Assembly: GCF_927798095.1 (NCBI RefSeq)
Contig: NZ_CAKMMF010000014.1
Span: 106,184-170,183, forward strand
DNA from: Paenibacillus plantiphilus
GTDB lineage: Bacteria > Bacillota > Bacilli > Paenibacillales > Paenibacillaceae
Direction of reading: 5' to 3'
DNA: 64,000 nucleotides
Shown here: positions 34,236 to 43,800 of the stretch, one piece after another
How positions within the stretch are numbered: the first letter of the stretch is position 1
Layout: the number at the start of each line of letters is the position of its first letter
Position numbers and translations under genes: made by a program
The notes under the pieces: model-generated
The model's input: the letters and a program-made list of their open reading frames with translations, nothing else
Told to the model about the DNA's origin: nothing
Database searches by the model: none

Positions 34236-37097
34236 TCAATAGGCAACAGCCGAAGAAGCAAGCAATTTCTTATAACCATCCAATCTCACATAGAAATTGA
34301 CTCTGGACGCTGCTTCAAACGCCAATGCCTGCAGCTCGTAAACTTCTTTGCCAAGCCGTAATTGCTGACCGGAGCTCCCGTTATTGATAAAGAACGATTC
34401 CTCGCTCTTGTTGCCCTTATTGTCGATCAGCTCGACTACCAGCTCATGCTTCGACTCAAAGTGGTGAAAATCCATTTTCTTAACCAATTCCGCCTCCAAG
34501 TCATAGGTTAGTATGCCTGTGGACACCTTTGGTCTTACAGCATGAACGGTCAGCGCGTAAGGGCTAATATCGAGCATTTTCAACCCCGTTGTGGTGGAGG
34601 GGGTTTCAGCTACTGCTACTGCTACTGCTTCTGCTTCGGCAGGCAGCTGATATCGCACAGCCCTGACATATCCGCTCGAACTGCCGCTCCCCTTGGCAAG
34701 CTTGCCGCCGCTCACGCCTTGCCCCAGCAGCAATTGCAGGGAGCCGCTCTTCGTTCCGCCTGGAACCTTGGCCGTCGCCGAAAGAACGGCATATTCCCCG
34801 TTATTCATCTTCGCGCTCTGCTCACTGAAGGCAAGCGGATAGTAAGTCTCGTCGGCGCCGACCAGATAGCCGGCAAGCTGATTCGGCTGCACGCTTCGTT
34901 TATTGAGCGACTTCTGAAGGAACTGCACTTCGATTAAGTCATCTCGATCTCCCTTATAGGTCTGCACATGAAGAAGCTTTACCTCAGAGCTGTTCCCTAT
35001 TGCGCCGACGGCGTACAATTGATCCCCGTCATAGCTCTGTACCGGACTCATGCTGCTGATATTAAACTGGAGGGCGCTCTTGCGAGCGGTTCCCTCAATT
35101 GAAATCGATAGAGCAGCCTTGCGGACAACCGACGAATACGGCAGCTCGCCAATAACTTGATAGGTCAGCGTCTGACCAGCGATAGACGCAATGTCATCCA
35201 TCGGCACAATGACGGCATCGATCTTTGTTTGTCCATCCAGAATATAGCCCGCCGACAATTGCGGCGGCGGAAGCCCCTCGCGACCTTTTCCCTTGACCTG
35301 CACCTCAGTAACGATAATGTCCTTATCCTCCAGCGGCAATCGATTCGTCGATACTGTCTTTATACGATATGTGCCGCTGTCTGAGATGAGATCGCTCCAC
35401 TTATCCTGCACAGCTGCAAGCTCCCCCGCGCTGCTTATGGTGAAGCTGGCAACAGGACGATAGAAGTCATCGTTATTGTCCACGATGGCCTCCTCCAATC
35501 TGATCGAAGCCTGTGTAAGACTCGCATTGGCAGGAAGCGTAAGCTCGAATGTCTTGCTATGCGCAAAGCCTGGCTGCAGTGTCGTTCCGCTGGAGCCTTC
35601 CCCTGATTGTTCGCTATACGCCATACCTGCATTCGTCAACAAGCTAACCCGATATTGGCCTAATTGAACGGAACGGTTCCCGATGTTCTCGATATTGATG
35701 ATTCCATTGACCTTCTGCTGGCTTCCGGCCTTCTGGACGGCTATGGATTCAATATGAAGCGCCAGCTCGACGCCGTGCTTCTGAATAAACTTGTATCCGT
35801 ACAGGGAAGTACTGTCATCCGGCGATGCCTGCTGCTCAACCTGATAGGCAAACAGAGGGCGGTATACAGGGCTGTCTCCTTCAGCGAGGACCTCCATGAC
35901 ATACAGTGTCTTCTTGCCGGCAACCAGCCCATTCGGAATTTCCGCAATCATATGAGCGCTTGCAACAGCTTTCGGCAGCAATCGCCCTGTCTCGTTGCCG
36001 ATCGTCAGCTTGGCATCATATCGTATCCCGTTGATATCATAGAATGCCGTTAATTTCGGCAATGGCAAACTGAGCTGGCGTGTATTCTTAATTTGGAACG
36101 TGGCAGCAATCTGGGCTGTGCCATCGCCATCATAGCTCGCTGATTCGGCTTTATTGAGACTGAACATGAACTGCCCTTCGTTAAAAGCAATCGTGACCGG
36201 AGCGCTTGACGGCTTCATGGCCTTCCAGCTCTGTGGAGTCCCTAATTCAAATCCGTACTGTGACGCATAAACAGCGCCATCGCCGCCTGCTTTCTGTGCG
36301 ATTAAAAGCTGGAACTTTTGATTGCTCATTTTTTTCGGAACCGTCGTGTACAGCATCATCGAACGATGTCCTTTGGATTCAACGGCCTGCGATGCCTGCT
36401 CCAACTGCTTCAGCTCATACAGGACACCCTCAGCGGATTTCAAGTAATACGCATATTGAGGCATTTCGAGCTGGCTCTTCCCCCAATTCTGCACATGAAG
36501 ATTCAATGACAGAGACATATGGTCCGAATGGTCAAAAGAATAAAAATGGCTCGTTGAGAGATTGACCTGCTGCCGATTGATCTGCGTCGTCTTGGAGTCA
36601 CCTATGCCAACCGTTGGACGATAGGAAGCAGGAATCGCAATGACGCCAAGCTTCTTCGTGAAATCAGCATAATGAATATTCCATTCGGAGACGACCAGCT
36701 TGAGATTGCCGAGCGTTTCACGAGAGGTTACCTCCGCATAATACTGAAATTCCTGATAAGAATTCGACTTGATCGTTGTGCTTATATCCTTGCTTGCCAA
36801 TTTGGCGGCAATAGCAGCTCCCTGCCCGGTTGCAACCTTGAAGTCGAAACGCATCAGCTTCTCCGGCTGACTGCTGTTGTTGGTTACTCGTACACGAAAT
36901 GAAAACACCGCAGAGCTGCCCCAATTCGTCAACTGGGGCTCGATCACCTCGATTGTTGTTTGGCCGACGGCAATTTTGCCTACCGTTACTGTCGATACGG
37001 CCTTGCCTGCGGCGGCTGTCTGATCGGTGCGGCCATTCAAGGCCAGCGTGATTGACAATATAATGAAACAGCAGATGAATAAACGGAATTTGCGCAT
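34236..37097 (-). CDS. Large secreted beta-rich repeat protein of the RTX secretion operon
   Basis: The 953-residue product has a signal peptide (MRKFRLFICCFIILSITLALNG) and no later membrane segment or LPXTG. The rest is beta-strand rich, with several imperfect repeats of about 150-190 residues, each with an F-x-V-x-V-T-N-like strand followed by a strand of the type FQYYAEV or KTFELTLP and ending in a YRP segment (for example VYRPLFAYQVEQ, DFYRPVASFTIS). These look like immunoglobulin-like domains. It starts 17 bp after hlyD. I do not recognise a family. It could span the cell wall or act as a surface docking protein, in the place a TolC channel would occupy in a diderm. Confidence 0.8.
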   Translation of the reverse strand: MRKFRLFICCFIILSITLALNGRTDQTAAAGKAVSTVTVGKIAVGQTTIEVIEPQLTNWGSSAVFSFRVRVTNNSSQPEKLMRFDFKVATGQGAAIAAKLASKDISTTIKSNSYQEFQYYAEVTSRETLGNLKLVVSEWNIHYADFTKKLGVIAIPASYRPTVGIGDSKTTQINRQQVNLSTSHFYSFDHSDHMSLSLNLHVQNWGKSQLEMPQYAYYLKSAEGVLYELKQLEQASQAVESKGHRSMMLYTTVPKKMSNQKFQLLIAQKAGGDGAVYASQYGFELGTPQSWKAMKPSSAPVTIAFNEGQFMFSLNKAESASYDGDGTAQIAATFQIKNTRQLSLPLPKLTAFYDINGIRYDAKLTIGNETGRLLPKAVASAHMIAEIPNGLVAGKKTLYVMEVLAEGDSPVYRPLFAYQVEQQASPDDSTSLYGYKFIQKHGVELALHIESIAVQKAGSQQKVNGIINIENIGNRSVQLGQYRVSLLTNAGMAYSEQSGEGSSGTTLQPGFAHSKTFELTLPANASLTQASIRLEEAIVDNNDDFYRPVASFTISSAGELAAVQDKWSDLISDSGTYRIKTVSTNRLPLEDKDIIVTEVQVKGKGREGLPPPQLSAGYILDGQTKIDAVIVPMDDIASIAGQTLTYQVIGELPYSSVVRKAALSISIEGTARKSALQFNISSMSPVQSYDGDQLYAVGAIGNSSEVKLLHVQTYKGDRDDLIEVQFLQKSLNKRSVQPNQLAGYLVGADETYYPLAFSEQSAKMNNGEYAVLSATAKVPGGTKSGSLQLLLGQGVSGGKLAKGSGSSSGYVRAVRYQLPAEAEAVAVAVAETPSTTTGLKMLDISPYALTVHAVRPKVSTGILTYDLEAELVKKMDFHHFESKHELVVELIDNKGNKSEESFFINNGSSGQQLRLGKEVYELQALAFEAASRVNFYVRLDGYKKLLASSAVAY

Positions 37098-37114
37098 CCC
37101 TCTAACTTCCTCGC

Positions 37115-38443
37115 TTAACGTAGTTTAAAGCCCTCTTCGACTGACTTCATAATAGGTGACAGGAAAAACTCAATAATTCGGCGCTGGCCGGTCTTGACCT
37201 CAGCTGTCAGCGACATGCCCGGCACGAGATGAATTGCCACTCCCCGTGACGATTCATTCGAGCGTATCTTAACTTTGGCCTTGTACACAGGTCCCAGCTT
37301 CTCGTCATCGAAGGCGTCCGGGCTAATATGCAAGAGCTCGCCATAAAGATAACCGTACTTCTGAAAAGGAAACGTATCCACCTTCAAGAATACCTCCTGC
37401 CCGACCTTGATGAAGCCGATATCCTGATTGGTGACGGTTGCCTCCACGATTAGCGGCGTATCCTCTGGAACAACGGAAATAACCGCTTCCGCCGGTTTGA
37501 CGACACCGCCGATCGTAAGCGATGAGATGCCGTGGATCGTACCGTCTACAGGTGATATCAGCTGCTGCAAATCCTTTTTCTTAGTGGCCTTGGTCAGCTC
37601 TGCATTCAGACTCGTAATCGCCTTTTCCTTCTCTACCAGCAAGTCAAGCAGCTCTCTCTTCCGCTGCTCCTCGATGGCGCTTACGTTCTGCTGCGCCTCG
37701 GACAAAGCATCCTCGGCCTGCTCGATCTTCCTCTCTTGATCCGCTATATCCCGCTCAGATTGAACCACTTTATTATCTTCTTTCAATAAGTCTGCCACTG
37801 AGGTTGAATCCGCCTGCTCTTCTGAGCGCGATAATTTGTTGAGCTGCAGCTGCTTTTGCAAGGATTCCAATTTGGATTGGGCCAGCGTCACATCCTTCTC
37901 CCGCTGTGCGACGACAAGCTCGGCTGCCCCGAGCCTGCTTGCATAGGCATTATCTCTTGCTTCCCGCAGCTGCTGCTGCATATCAACAATTTCTTTGGCC
38001 TCCGCCTGCTGTCCGTCCGCTCCGTAATTAGAGAGCACATAGGGATCTCCAAGAAGCTCGGCTGCGATCATATCCTTCTCAATTTGCGCAATCATCAGCC
38101 CCCTCTGGAGACCTTCCTGATCAGCGACGGCAACGGTACTGTCGAACTCGATCAATACCATGCCCTTCTTCACACGCTGGCCTTCCTCCACGAATATGGA
38201 CTTGATCGACGCTTCCTCCATCGGCTGCAGCACCTTCGTTCTTCCTTCAGGGAACACCTTGCCCCTCGCTGTAGCCACTTCGTCAACCTGCCCGATACAG
38301 GACCAAATAACCGCTATCGTGAACAGACTGCCTATTGTCCATATGAGCCATCTGCCCAAGGGCAATGGCGGTGTTTCCTCGATTTCCATCGCATCCGGCA
38401 TAAACTCGTACTCAAGCCGATCCTTGCTTCTTATTCCAAACAT
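37115..38443 (-). CDS. HlyD-like type I secretion adaptor (membrane fusion protein)
   Basis: The 442-residue protein has a short cytoplasmic N-terminus, one membrane segment (31-52), a lipoyl-like strand pair (GQVDEVATARGKVFPEGRTKVLQPMEEASIKSIFVEEGQRVKKGMVLIEFD), a long coiled coil (about 105-300) and a C-terminal beta-barrel. It contains LVPGMSLTAEVKTGQRRIIEFFLSPI, the HlyD-family signature region. Such proteins link the ABC exporter to an outer conduit. It follows the exporter gene by 2 bp. In a single-membrane cell the coiled coil would have to end in the wall or meet another partner. Confidence 0.93.
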   Translation of the reverse strand: MFGIRSKDRLEYEFMPDAMEIEETPPLPLGRWLIWTIGSLFTIAVIWSCIGQVDEVATARGKVFPEGRTKVLQPMEEASIKSIFVEEGQRVKKGMVLIEFDSTVAVADQEGLQRGLMIAQIEKDMIAAELLGDPYVLSNYGADGQQAEAKEIVDMQQQLREARDNAYASRLGAAELVVAQREKDVTLAQSKLESLQKQLQLNKLSRSEEQADSTSVADLLKEDNKVVQSERDIADQERKIEQAEDALSEAQQNVSAIEEQRKRELLDLLVEKEKAITSLNAELTKATKKKDLQQLISPVDGTIHGISSLTIGGVVKPAEAVISVVPEDTPLIVEATVTNQDIGFIKVGQEVFLKVDTFPFQKYGYLYGELLHISPDAFDDEKLGPVYKAKVKIRSNESSRGVAIHLVPGMSLTAEVKTGQRRIIEFFLSPIMKSVEEGFKLR

Positions 38444-38445
38444 AC

Positions 38446-40620
38446 CTATACCCTCTCTTGGTGGGAATGGAGATATCTGTACAGCCCGCCAGCAGCCATC
38501 AACTGATCATGGCTCCCCTGCTCGGCCAGCTCCCCCTTGTCAATAACTATAATTTTATTCGCCATCCTGATCGTCGATAGTCTATGGGCGATCATAATGA
38601 CTGTTCGACCTTGGCAAATTTTTTGCAGATTTTGCTGGATGATTCTCTCCGATTCATAGTCAAGCGCCGATGTCGCTTCATCGAAGATAAGAATTCTCGG
38701 GTTGGCCAGCAGCGCTCTCGCAATGGCTACCCGCTGCTTCTGGCCGCCCGAAAGCGTAGCGCCCCTCTCGCCGACCACCGTATCATAGCCTTCGGATAAT
38801 TCCAGAATAAACTCATGCGCCCCCGCCAGCTGAGCTACCCTGGCCACATCCTGAATGGATGACGAAGGACTGTGAATCGCTATATTCTCGCGTATCGTAC
38901 CGCTAAATAAATAGTTTTCTTGAAGGACAACGCCAACCTGCCGCCGCAGCCAGGACGGATCAGCGAGCGACAGATCAATGCCGTCCACTAGAATTTTGCC
39001 CGACTCCGGCACGTAGAGCCGCTGAATCAGCTTCGACAGCGTACTCTTGCCCGATCCGCTTCTGCCCACGACGCCGATCACTTGACCCGGCTCGGCGGTG
39101 AACGATAATCTTCTCAGTACCTCGGGGCCATCCAGCCGATAGCGGAACGTGACCGACTGAAATTCGATGCTGCCCTTAATTTGCGGCAGCCGCGTCTTCG
39201 TTGCAGAGATGCTAGGCTCAGGCTGAACGGAGAATATATCATTCAGCTTCTTGATGGAGATGCCCGTCTGCTGGAAGTCCTGCCACATCTGAACGAGCCG
39301 AAGCACCGGATCACTGACCCTGCCAGCCATCATTTGAAAGGCAATAAGCTGCCCTACCGAAATATCCCCACTGAGCACCAGATGTGTTCCGTACCAAAGA
39401 ATGGCGAGCGTAAACACCTTCTGCACAACCTGGGCCAATGAGCTGGCAGTCCCGGACAGAATCGATAATTTGAAGCCTGATTTCACATAGCCGGACAACA
39501 GCCCCTCCCATTTCTTCTGGGAAAGCGGCTCCAGCGCGAATGACTTTATCGTCTGGATGCCTGAAACAGCTTCCACCAGATACGATTGCTGCTCCGCCCC
39601 CTTCTCGAACTTTTCCTCCAGACGCCGCCGGATAAGAGGGGTAAACAATGCCGACAACAGGATGAATAACGGGAATGAGCCAAGCACAAGGAACGATAGA
39701 GAAGGACTGTAATAGAACATGACGATGAAATAGACGAAAATAAACAAGAAATCCAGAACGGCCGTCAGCGGTGCGCCGGTAAGAAATTGTCTTATATTTT
39801 CCAGCTCTCTTATGCGGGCAATCGTCTCCCCTATTCTGCGATTCTCGAAATAGGCCAGAGGCAATCGAAACAAATGCTGGAACAGCCGTACGCCCAGTGT
39901 AATGTCGATGCGGCTCGTCGTATGCGTGAATACATAGTTCTTGCTGATCCCCATCAGAAATTCGAATACGATCACAATAAGCAGCCCGATTATGAGCACA
40001 TTCAGGGTTGTAATTCCTTGATGAACGAGAACCTTGTCGATAATGACTTGCGTTACAAGCGGGGAAATCAAGCCAAATATTTGAATAAACAAGGAGGCAA
40101 TAAGCACCTCGCCAATGAGACGCCTGTGCTTCCATAGAGCTGGTATAAACCATTTCAGCCCAAACCCCGTCTGCTTGTCGTCGTCCTTCTGCTTGGGAGC
40201 TAATAAAATAACCTGGTTCGTCCACTGCTCGCTAATCGCCTCCCATTTGACCGTGGTCGGTTTGCCGATTAACGGATCAAATATGATCAGCTCCGTATCC
40301 GTACATTTCGCGGCGATGATATAGTTGTTGTCCTGCATGACGAGTATTGCAGGCAGATTAAGCTTCCTCAGCCGCGTTTGCGCTATCCTTGCCTGCTTGC
40401 TCTTGAATCCAAGATCCTTGGCAATTCGCAGCAGATCCGTTGACGTCGCACCCTGGGTTGCGATTGAATACGCATGCTTGATTTGCGCAGCATCTGCTGC
40501 AATGCCGTGGTAATTCGCGATTGTAATTAAACAATGCAGCCCGGAATCCATTCTGCTTCTTGCAGCTGCTTGATCTTCTGAAGACCTTTTAACTATATCC
40601 ACTTTCATTTCTGGTTCCAT
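38446..40620 (-). CDS. HlyB-like ABC exporter with inactive C39-like domain
   Basis: The 724-residue protein has a C39-like domain (20-140), six membrane helices (about 160-430) and a nucleotide-binding domain: Walker A GRSGSGKS (519-526), Q567, signature LSGGQKQR (623-630), Walker B ILIFDEAT (643-650) and His679. The segment ADPSWLRRQVGVVLQENYLFSG closely resembles HlyB. The peptidase motif reads MDSGLHCL, with Ser26 where C39 peptidases have the catalytic Cys, and the usual His position reads NNYIIAA, so it should bind substrate but not cut it. This matches an RTX substrate with an uncleaved C-terminal signal. ATG 40620 is preceded by AAGGATGCAGGTAT. First gene of the operon. Confidence 0.93.
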   Translation of the reverse strand: MEPEMKVDIVKRSSEDQAAARSRMDSGLHCLITIANYHGIAADAAQIKHAYSIATQGATSTDLLRIAKDLGFKSKQARIAQTRLRKLNLPAILVMQDNNYIIAAKCTDTELIIFDPLIGKPTTVKWEAISEQWTNQVILLAPKQKDDDKQTGFGLKWFIPALWKHRRLIGEVLIASLFIQIFGLISPLVTQVIIDKVLVHQGITTLNVLIIGLLIVIVFEFLMGISKNYVFTHTTSRIDITLGVRLFQHLFRLPLAYFENRRIGETIARIRELENIRQFLTGAPLTAVLDFLFIFVYFIVMFYYSPSLSFLVLGSFPLFILLSALFTPLIRRRLEEKFEKGAEQQSYLVEAVSGIQTIKSFALEPLSQKKWEGLLSGYVKSGFKLSILSGTASSLAQVVQKVFTLAILWYGTHLVLSGDISVGQLIAFQMMAGRVSDPVLRLVQMWQDFQQTGISIKKLNDIFSVQPEPSISATKTRLPQIKGSIEFQSVTFRYRLDGPEVLRRLSFTAEPGQVIGVVGRSGSGKSTLSKLIQRLYVPESGKILVDGIDLSLADPSWLRRQVGVVLQENYLFSGTIRENIAIHSPSSSIQDVARVAQLAGAHEFILELSEGYDTVVGERGATLSGGQKQRVAIARALLANPRILIFDEATSALDYESERIIQQNLQKICQGRTVIMIAHRLSTIRMANKIIVIDKGELAEQGSHDQLMAAGGLYRYLHSHQERV

Positions 40621-40798
40621 ATACCTGCATCCTTAGTCTAGTTTGTGTACATCTCATCTAATATATATTGGATTATTATTGAAGTAAATTACAATTTTAA
40701 AAATTTTAATGTAATTTTACTATTTACAAATATATGAATTTATGTATCTTGATATCAATCGTCTATAAAGCGATATTCCCTATCGAAAACCGGACAAA
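40621..40798 (-). other. AT-rich promoter region of the RTX secretion operon
   Basis: This very AT-rich stretch separates the amylase terminator from the exporter gene. Apart from the candidate promoter listed separately, I see no operator palindrome or gene in it. Confidence 0.5.
40729..40758 (-). promoter_or_regulatory. Candidate promoter of the RTX secretion operon
   Basis: The minus strand has TTGATA (40753-40758), an 18-nt spacer and TATATT (40729-40734), about 108 bp before the exporter ATG. The region is so AT-rich that other pairings are possible. Confidence 0.4.
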
Positions 40799-40835
40799 AA
40801 AACAGTGCATTCCATTATCTGGAATACACTGTTTT
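40799..40835 (-). terminator. Intrinsic terminator of the amylase gene
   Basis: AAAACAGTGCATTCCA and TGGAATACACTGTTTT form a 16-bp stem with one mismatch around a 5-nt loop. On the minus strand it ends in TTTTTTTGTC. It begins 13 bp past the amylase stop. Confidence 0.9.
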
Positions 40836-40848
40836 CTTTTACTGCTTA

Positions 40849-43800
40849 TTACTTGCCGATACGAGCGAAAGCCGTTGTCAACAAGTCAACATCGCCCCAC
40901 TCTTTAGGTGAGTTGGACTCACTTACGCCTGGTGTATCCGTTGTTGCAGGATCATTCGGAATCGTATCTACCGGCGAGAATTCACCTTGGTGAAGCTTCA
41001 CGCCGATTCCTGAACCTTCAATGTTCGGATTGCCGATTGCGCTCAGTGGAATCTTCGCCTCATAGAACGTGTCACGATTCACATCGTGGCCCAGTGCCTT
41101 GAAGTCCACCAGTTTGCTGGCATCCGCTGCATGGTCTACATCCTTCACTCCCCAGAGTGTGTTGTAGCCTGCACCCTTGGCAAACTTCACCGTAATGCCT
41201 GCAGCAGTGCCTGTTTTGTAATTCACTCCAGCATCGTCAACCGGGAATACGCCGTTGACTGCTTTGGAGATGTAGCCGGAATGGAACATGTTCGATGCGA
41301 TGTTGAACTGGTAATCAGGCAGATTCGCACCGCCCCAGATCGGCTGGAGACCGTTCTTCTTCCACATGTCAAGCGTTGCGCCTGCCCCAGCAATCGTATC
41401 GATCGCGATCGTTTGCGGCATATCCATGGAACGGATTGGCGTACCGCCTGCAGAACCGGCATTCGCTGGATCAACGATGTCTGTTACATCTACATACTGC
41501 CAAGCCAGGTACAGATATTCATTGTCCCATGCTGCCCACAGGTGGGACAGATCCAATGGCGTTTCGTGCAGCGACCAGTTGCTGCCCAGTGTACGCGGAT
41601 CGTCGCCAGCCATATCGATGGCGATCAGCATATCGTCGGTCCATTGACCGCCGTTCACGCCATCGATTGTAATTGGCGTCGATACGCGCTTGCCGAACGA
41701 TGGGTTGGTGGAATACGGCTTGTTGCCGCCTGGGATAACGATCGTTCCCTTCAACGTCACAATGGGAACAACTGCGCTTGCTGCGGAGAAGTTGTTCGCC
41801 GCATCGAATGCTTTCACACTGTAGTTGTACGTTGTTTCTTCCGTCAAGCCGGTATCTGTGAAGCTCGTCGTTGCAGATGTACCGACTTTAACGCCATTGC
41901 GCAGGATGTCATAGCCTGTTACGCCCACATTGTCCGTGGAAGCTGTCCATGACAGGCTTACCGTTGTATCGGTTTTGCCCGTGGATGCAAGACCTGCTGG
42001 CACACTTGGCGCTTGCGTGTCGACACCATTGTTCGTGACCACCGTTACTTCGTTGCTGGCACCTGAAAGGTTGCCAGCAGCGTCGTTCGCTTTAACGGTG
42101 TACGTGTAGGAGGTTGCTGCTGTAAGTCCTGTATCTGTGAAGCTCGTTGTTGCGGACGTGCCGACTTTCACGCCACCACGGTAGATCTCGTAGCCAGCTA
42201 CACCTACATTATCGGTGGAAGCGGTCCACGACAGGCTTACCGTTGTATCTGTCTTGCCAGTAGAAGCAAGACTTGCAGGGTTGCTTGGCGCTTGCGTATC
42301 TTCTTCGCCTTGAATCGAGAATTTCATATCATCGACGAGCAGGACGCCTGCAGCGTTATCGCCAATGCTGCGAATGATCGCATACACTCTCGCTCTTGTC
42401 GTTCCTGCCGGCGTTTCGCCGTTCAAGCTCAGCGTAATGTAACCGTCCGTTACTACTTTCTGGTCGAACTTCGCATAACCAACAATCGCGTTGCTTGCAT
42501 TGTAGAAGTCTACATACAGTTGAGCGCGTGCATTGGTCAGGCTGACGGCATTGAACTGGCCGCTTGCGGTATACGGCTTGTTGCCTTCAACCGGAACGTA
42601 CTGAGAGAACTTGACCGTACTTCCGTTTGTCATGCTGGAGCCCGTCAGCTTCTGTGCTTTGCTTCCAGAAGCAACTGGTGTAGCCGCCACTTCAAAGGTG
42701 GACGTGATGCCTGCTGTTACGGATTTGCTCCAGCTGTCTGCTACACCTGTCGTTCCCGTGTAGGTTTCAAAGCCTGGATTGACAAGCAGGTTGCTGCTTG
42801 CAACGTTCTGCGTCGTTGCGCTGAATGCTGCGCTTGGATCGGACACATTGCCCGCTGCATCCTTCGCTTTTACTGTAAAGCTGTACGCCGTGTTTGGCGT
42901 CAAGCCCGTCACGTTGTAGCTGGTAGCTGTTCCAGCTGCGCTGCCAGCCAGAACGCTGCCATTGTAGATGTCGTAGCCCGTTACACCTACGTTATCCGTC
43001 GAAGCTGTCCAGGACAGGACAACGGAAGTCGTTGCCGCTGTGCCGGTTACGTTCGTTGGCGCGGATGGCTTGATCGTATCTACATCGCTTGGTACTGCAA
43101 TGGTAACTTCATTGCTGTAGCCGGAGAAGTTATTCGCTGCATCTTTCGCACGAACTTGGTATTTGTACGTCGTACCAGCCGCTACTGTGCTATCGATGTA
43201 GGTCGTTGCATTCACCGTAAAGGTCTCCGTGCTTGTGCCTGCTTTACGTGTAATTTCATAACCCGTTACGCTAATGTTGTCCGTCGAAGCGCTCCAAGAC
43301 AGTGTAACTGTCTTGGGAGTGCCTGTGCTGAGGTTGCCAGCCAGATTAGCTGGTATCGAAGGAGCGACCGTGTCGACTCCTGTCGGTTTCTCCCCGACTT
43401 TCACTTGACCTGGAGCGCCATTGTTGCCAGGAATGTACGTGTTGTCGCCTGCTGGGAAGAAGTAGTTGCCCTGACCATTGCTATCCCATTGTCCGCTGCC
43501 GTTGTTGAAGCAAGCTTCCAGACGGGTAGCCGTGCCGATATCAACCGTTATTTTCTTGTAGCCAGGGTTGAGCGGATCGTTCTCCATCTTCACGCCTGGA
43601 ACAGCTGTCCATGTGCCGCCCTCTGCGCGATAGTGGATGTTGACATTCGTCCATCCCTCTTTGTAGTAGACCGTTACTTTGTTGCCTGGTACGTATACCG
43701 GTTTGCCTGGCGTTACGACACCAGCACTATACGTGTTGTCGCCTTTATTAAAGAAGTAGTTCTTCTGACCATTGCTGTCCCATTGTCCGCTGCCGTTGTT

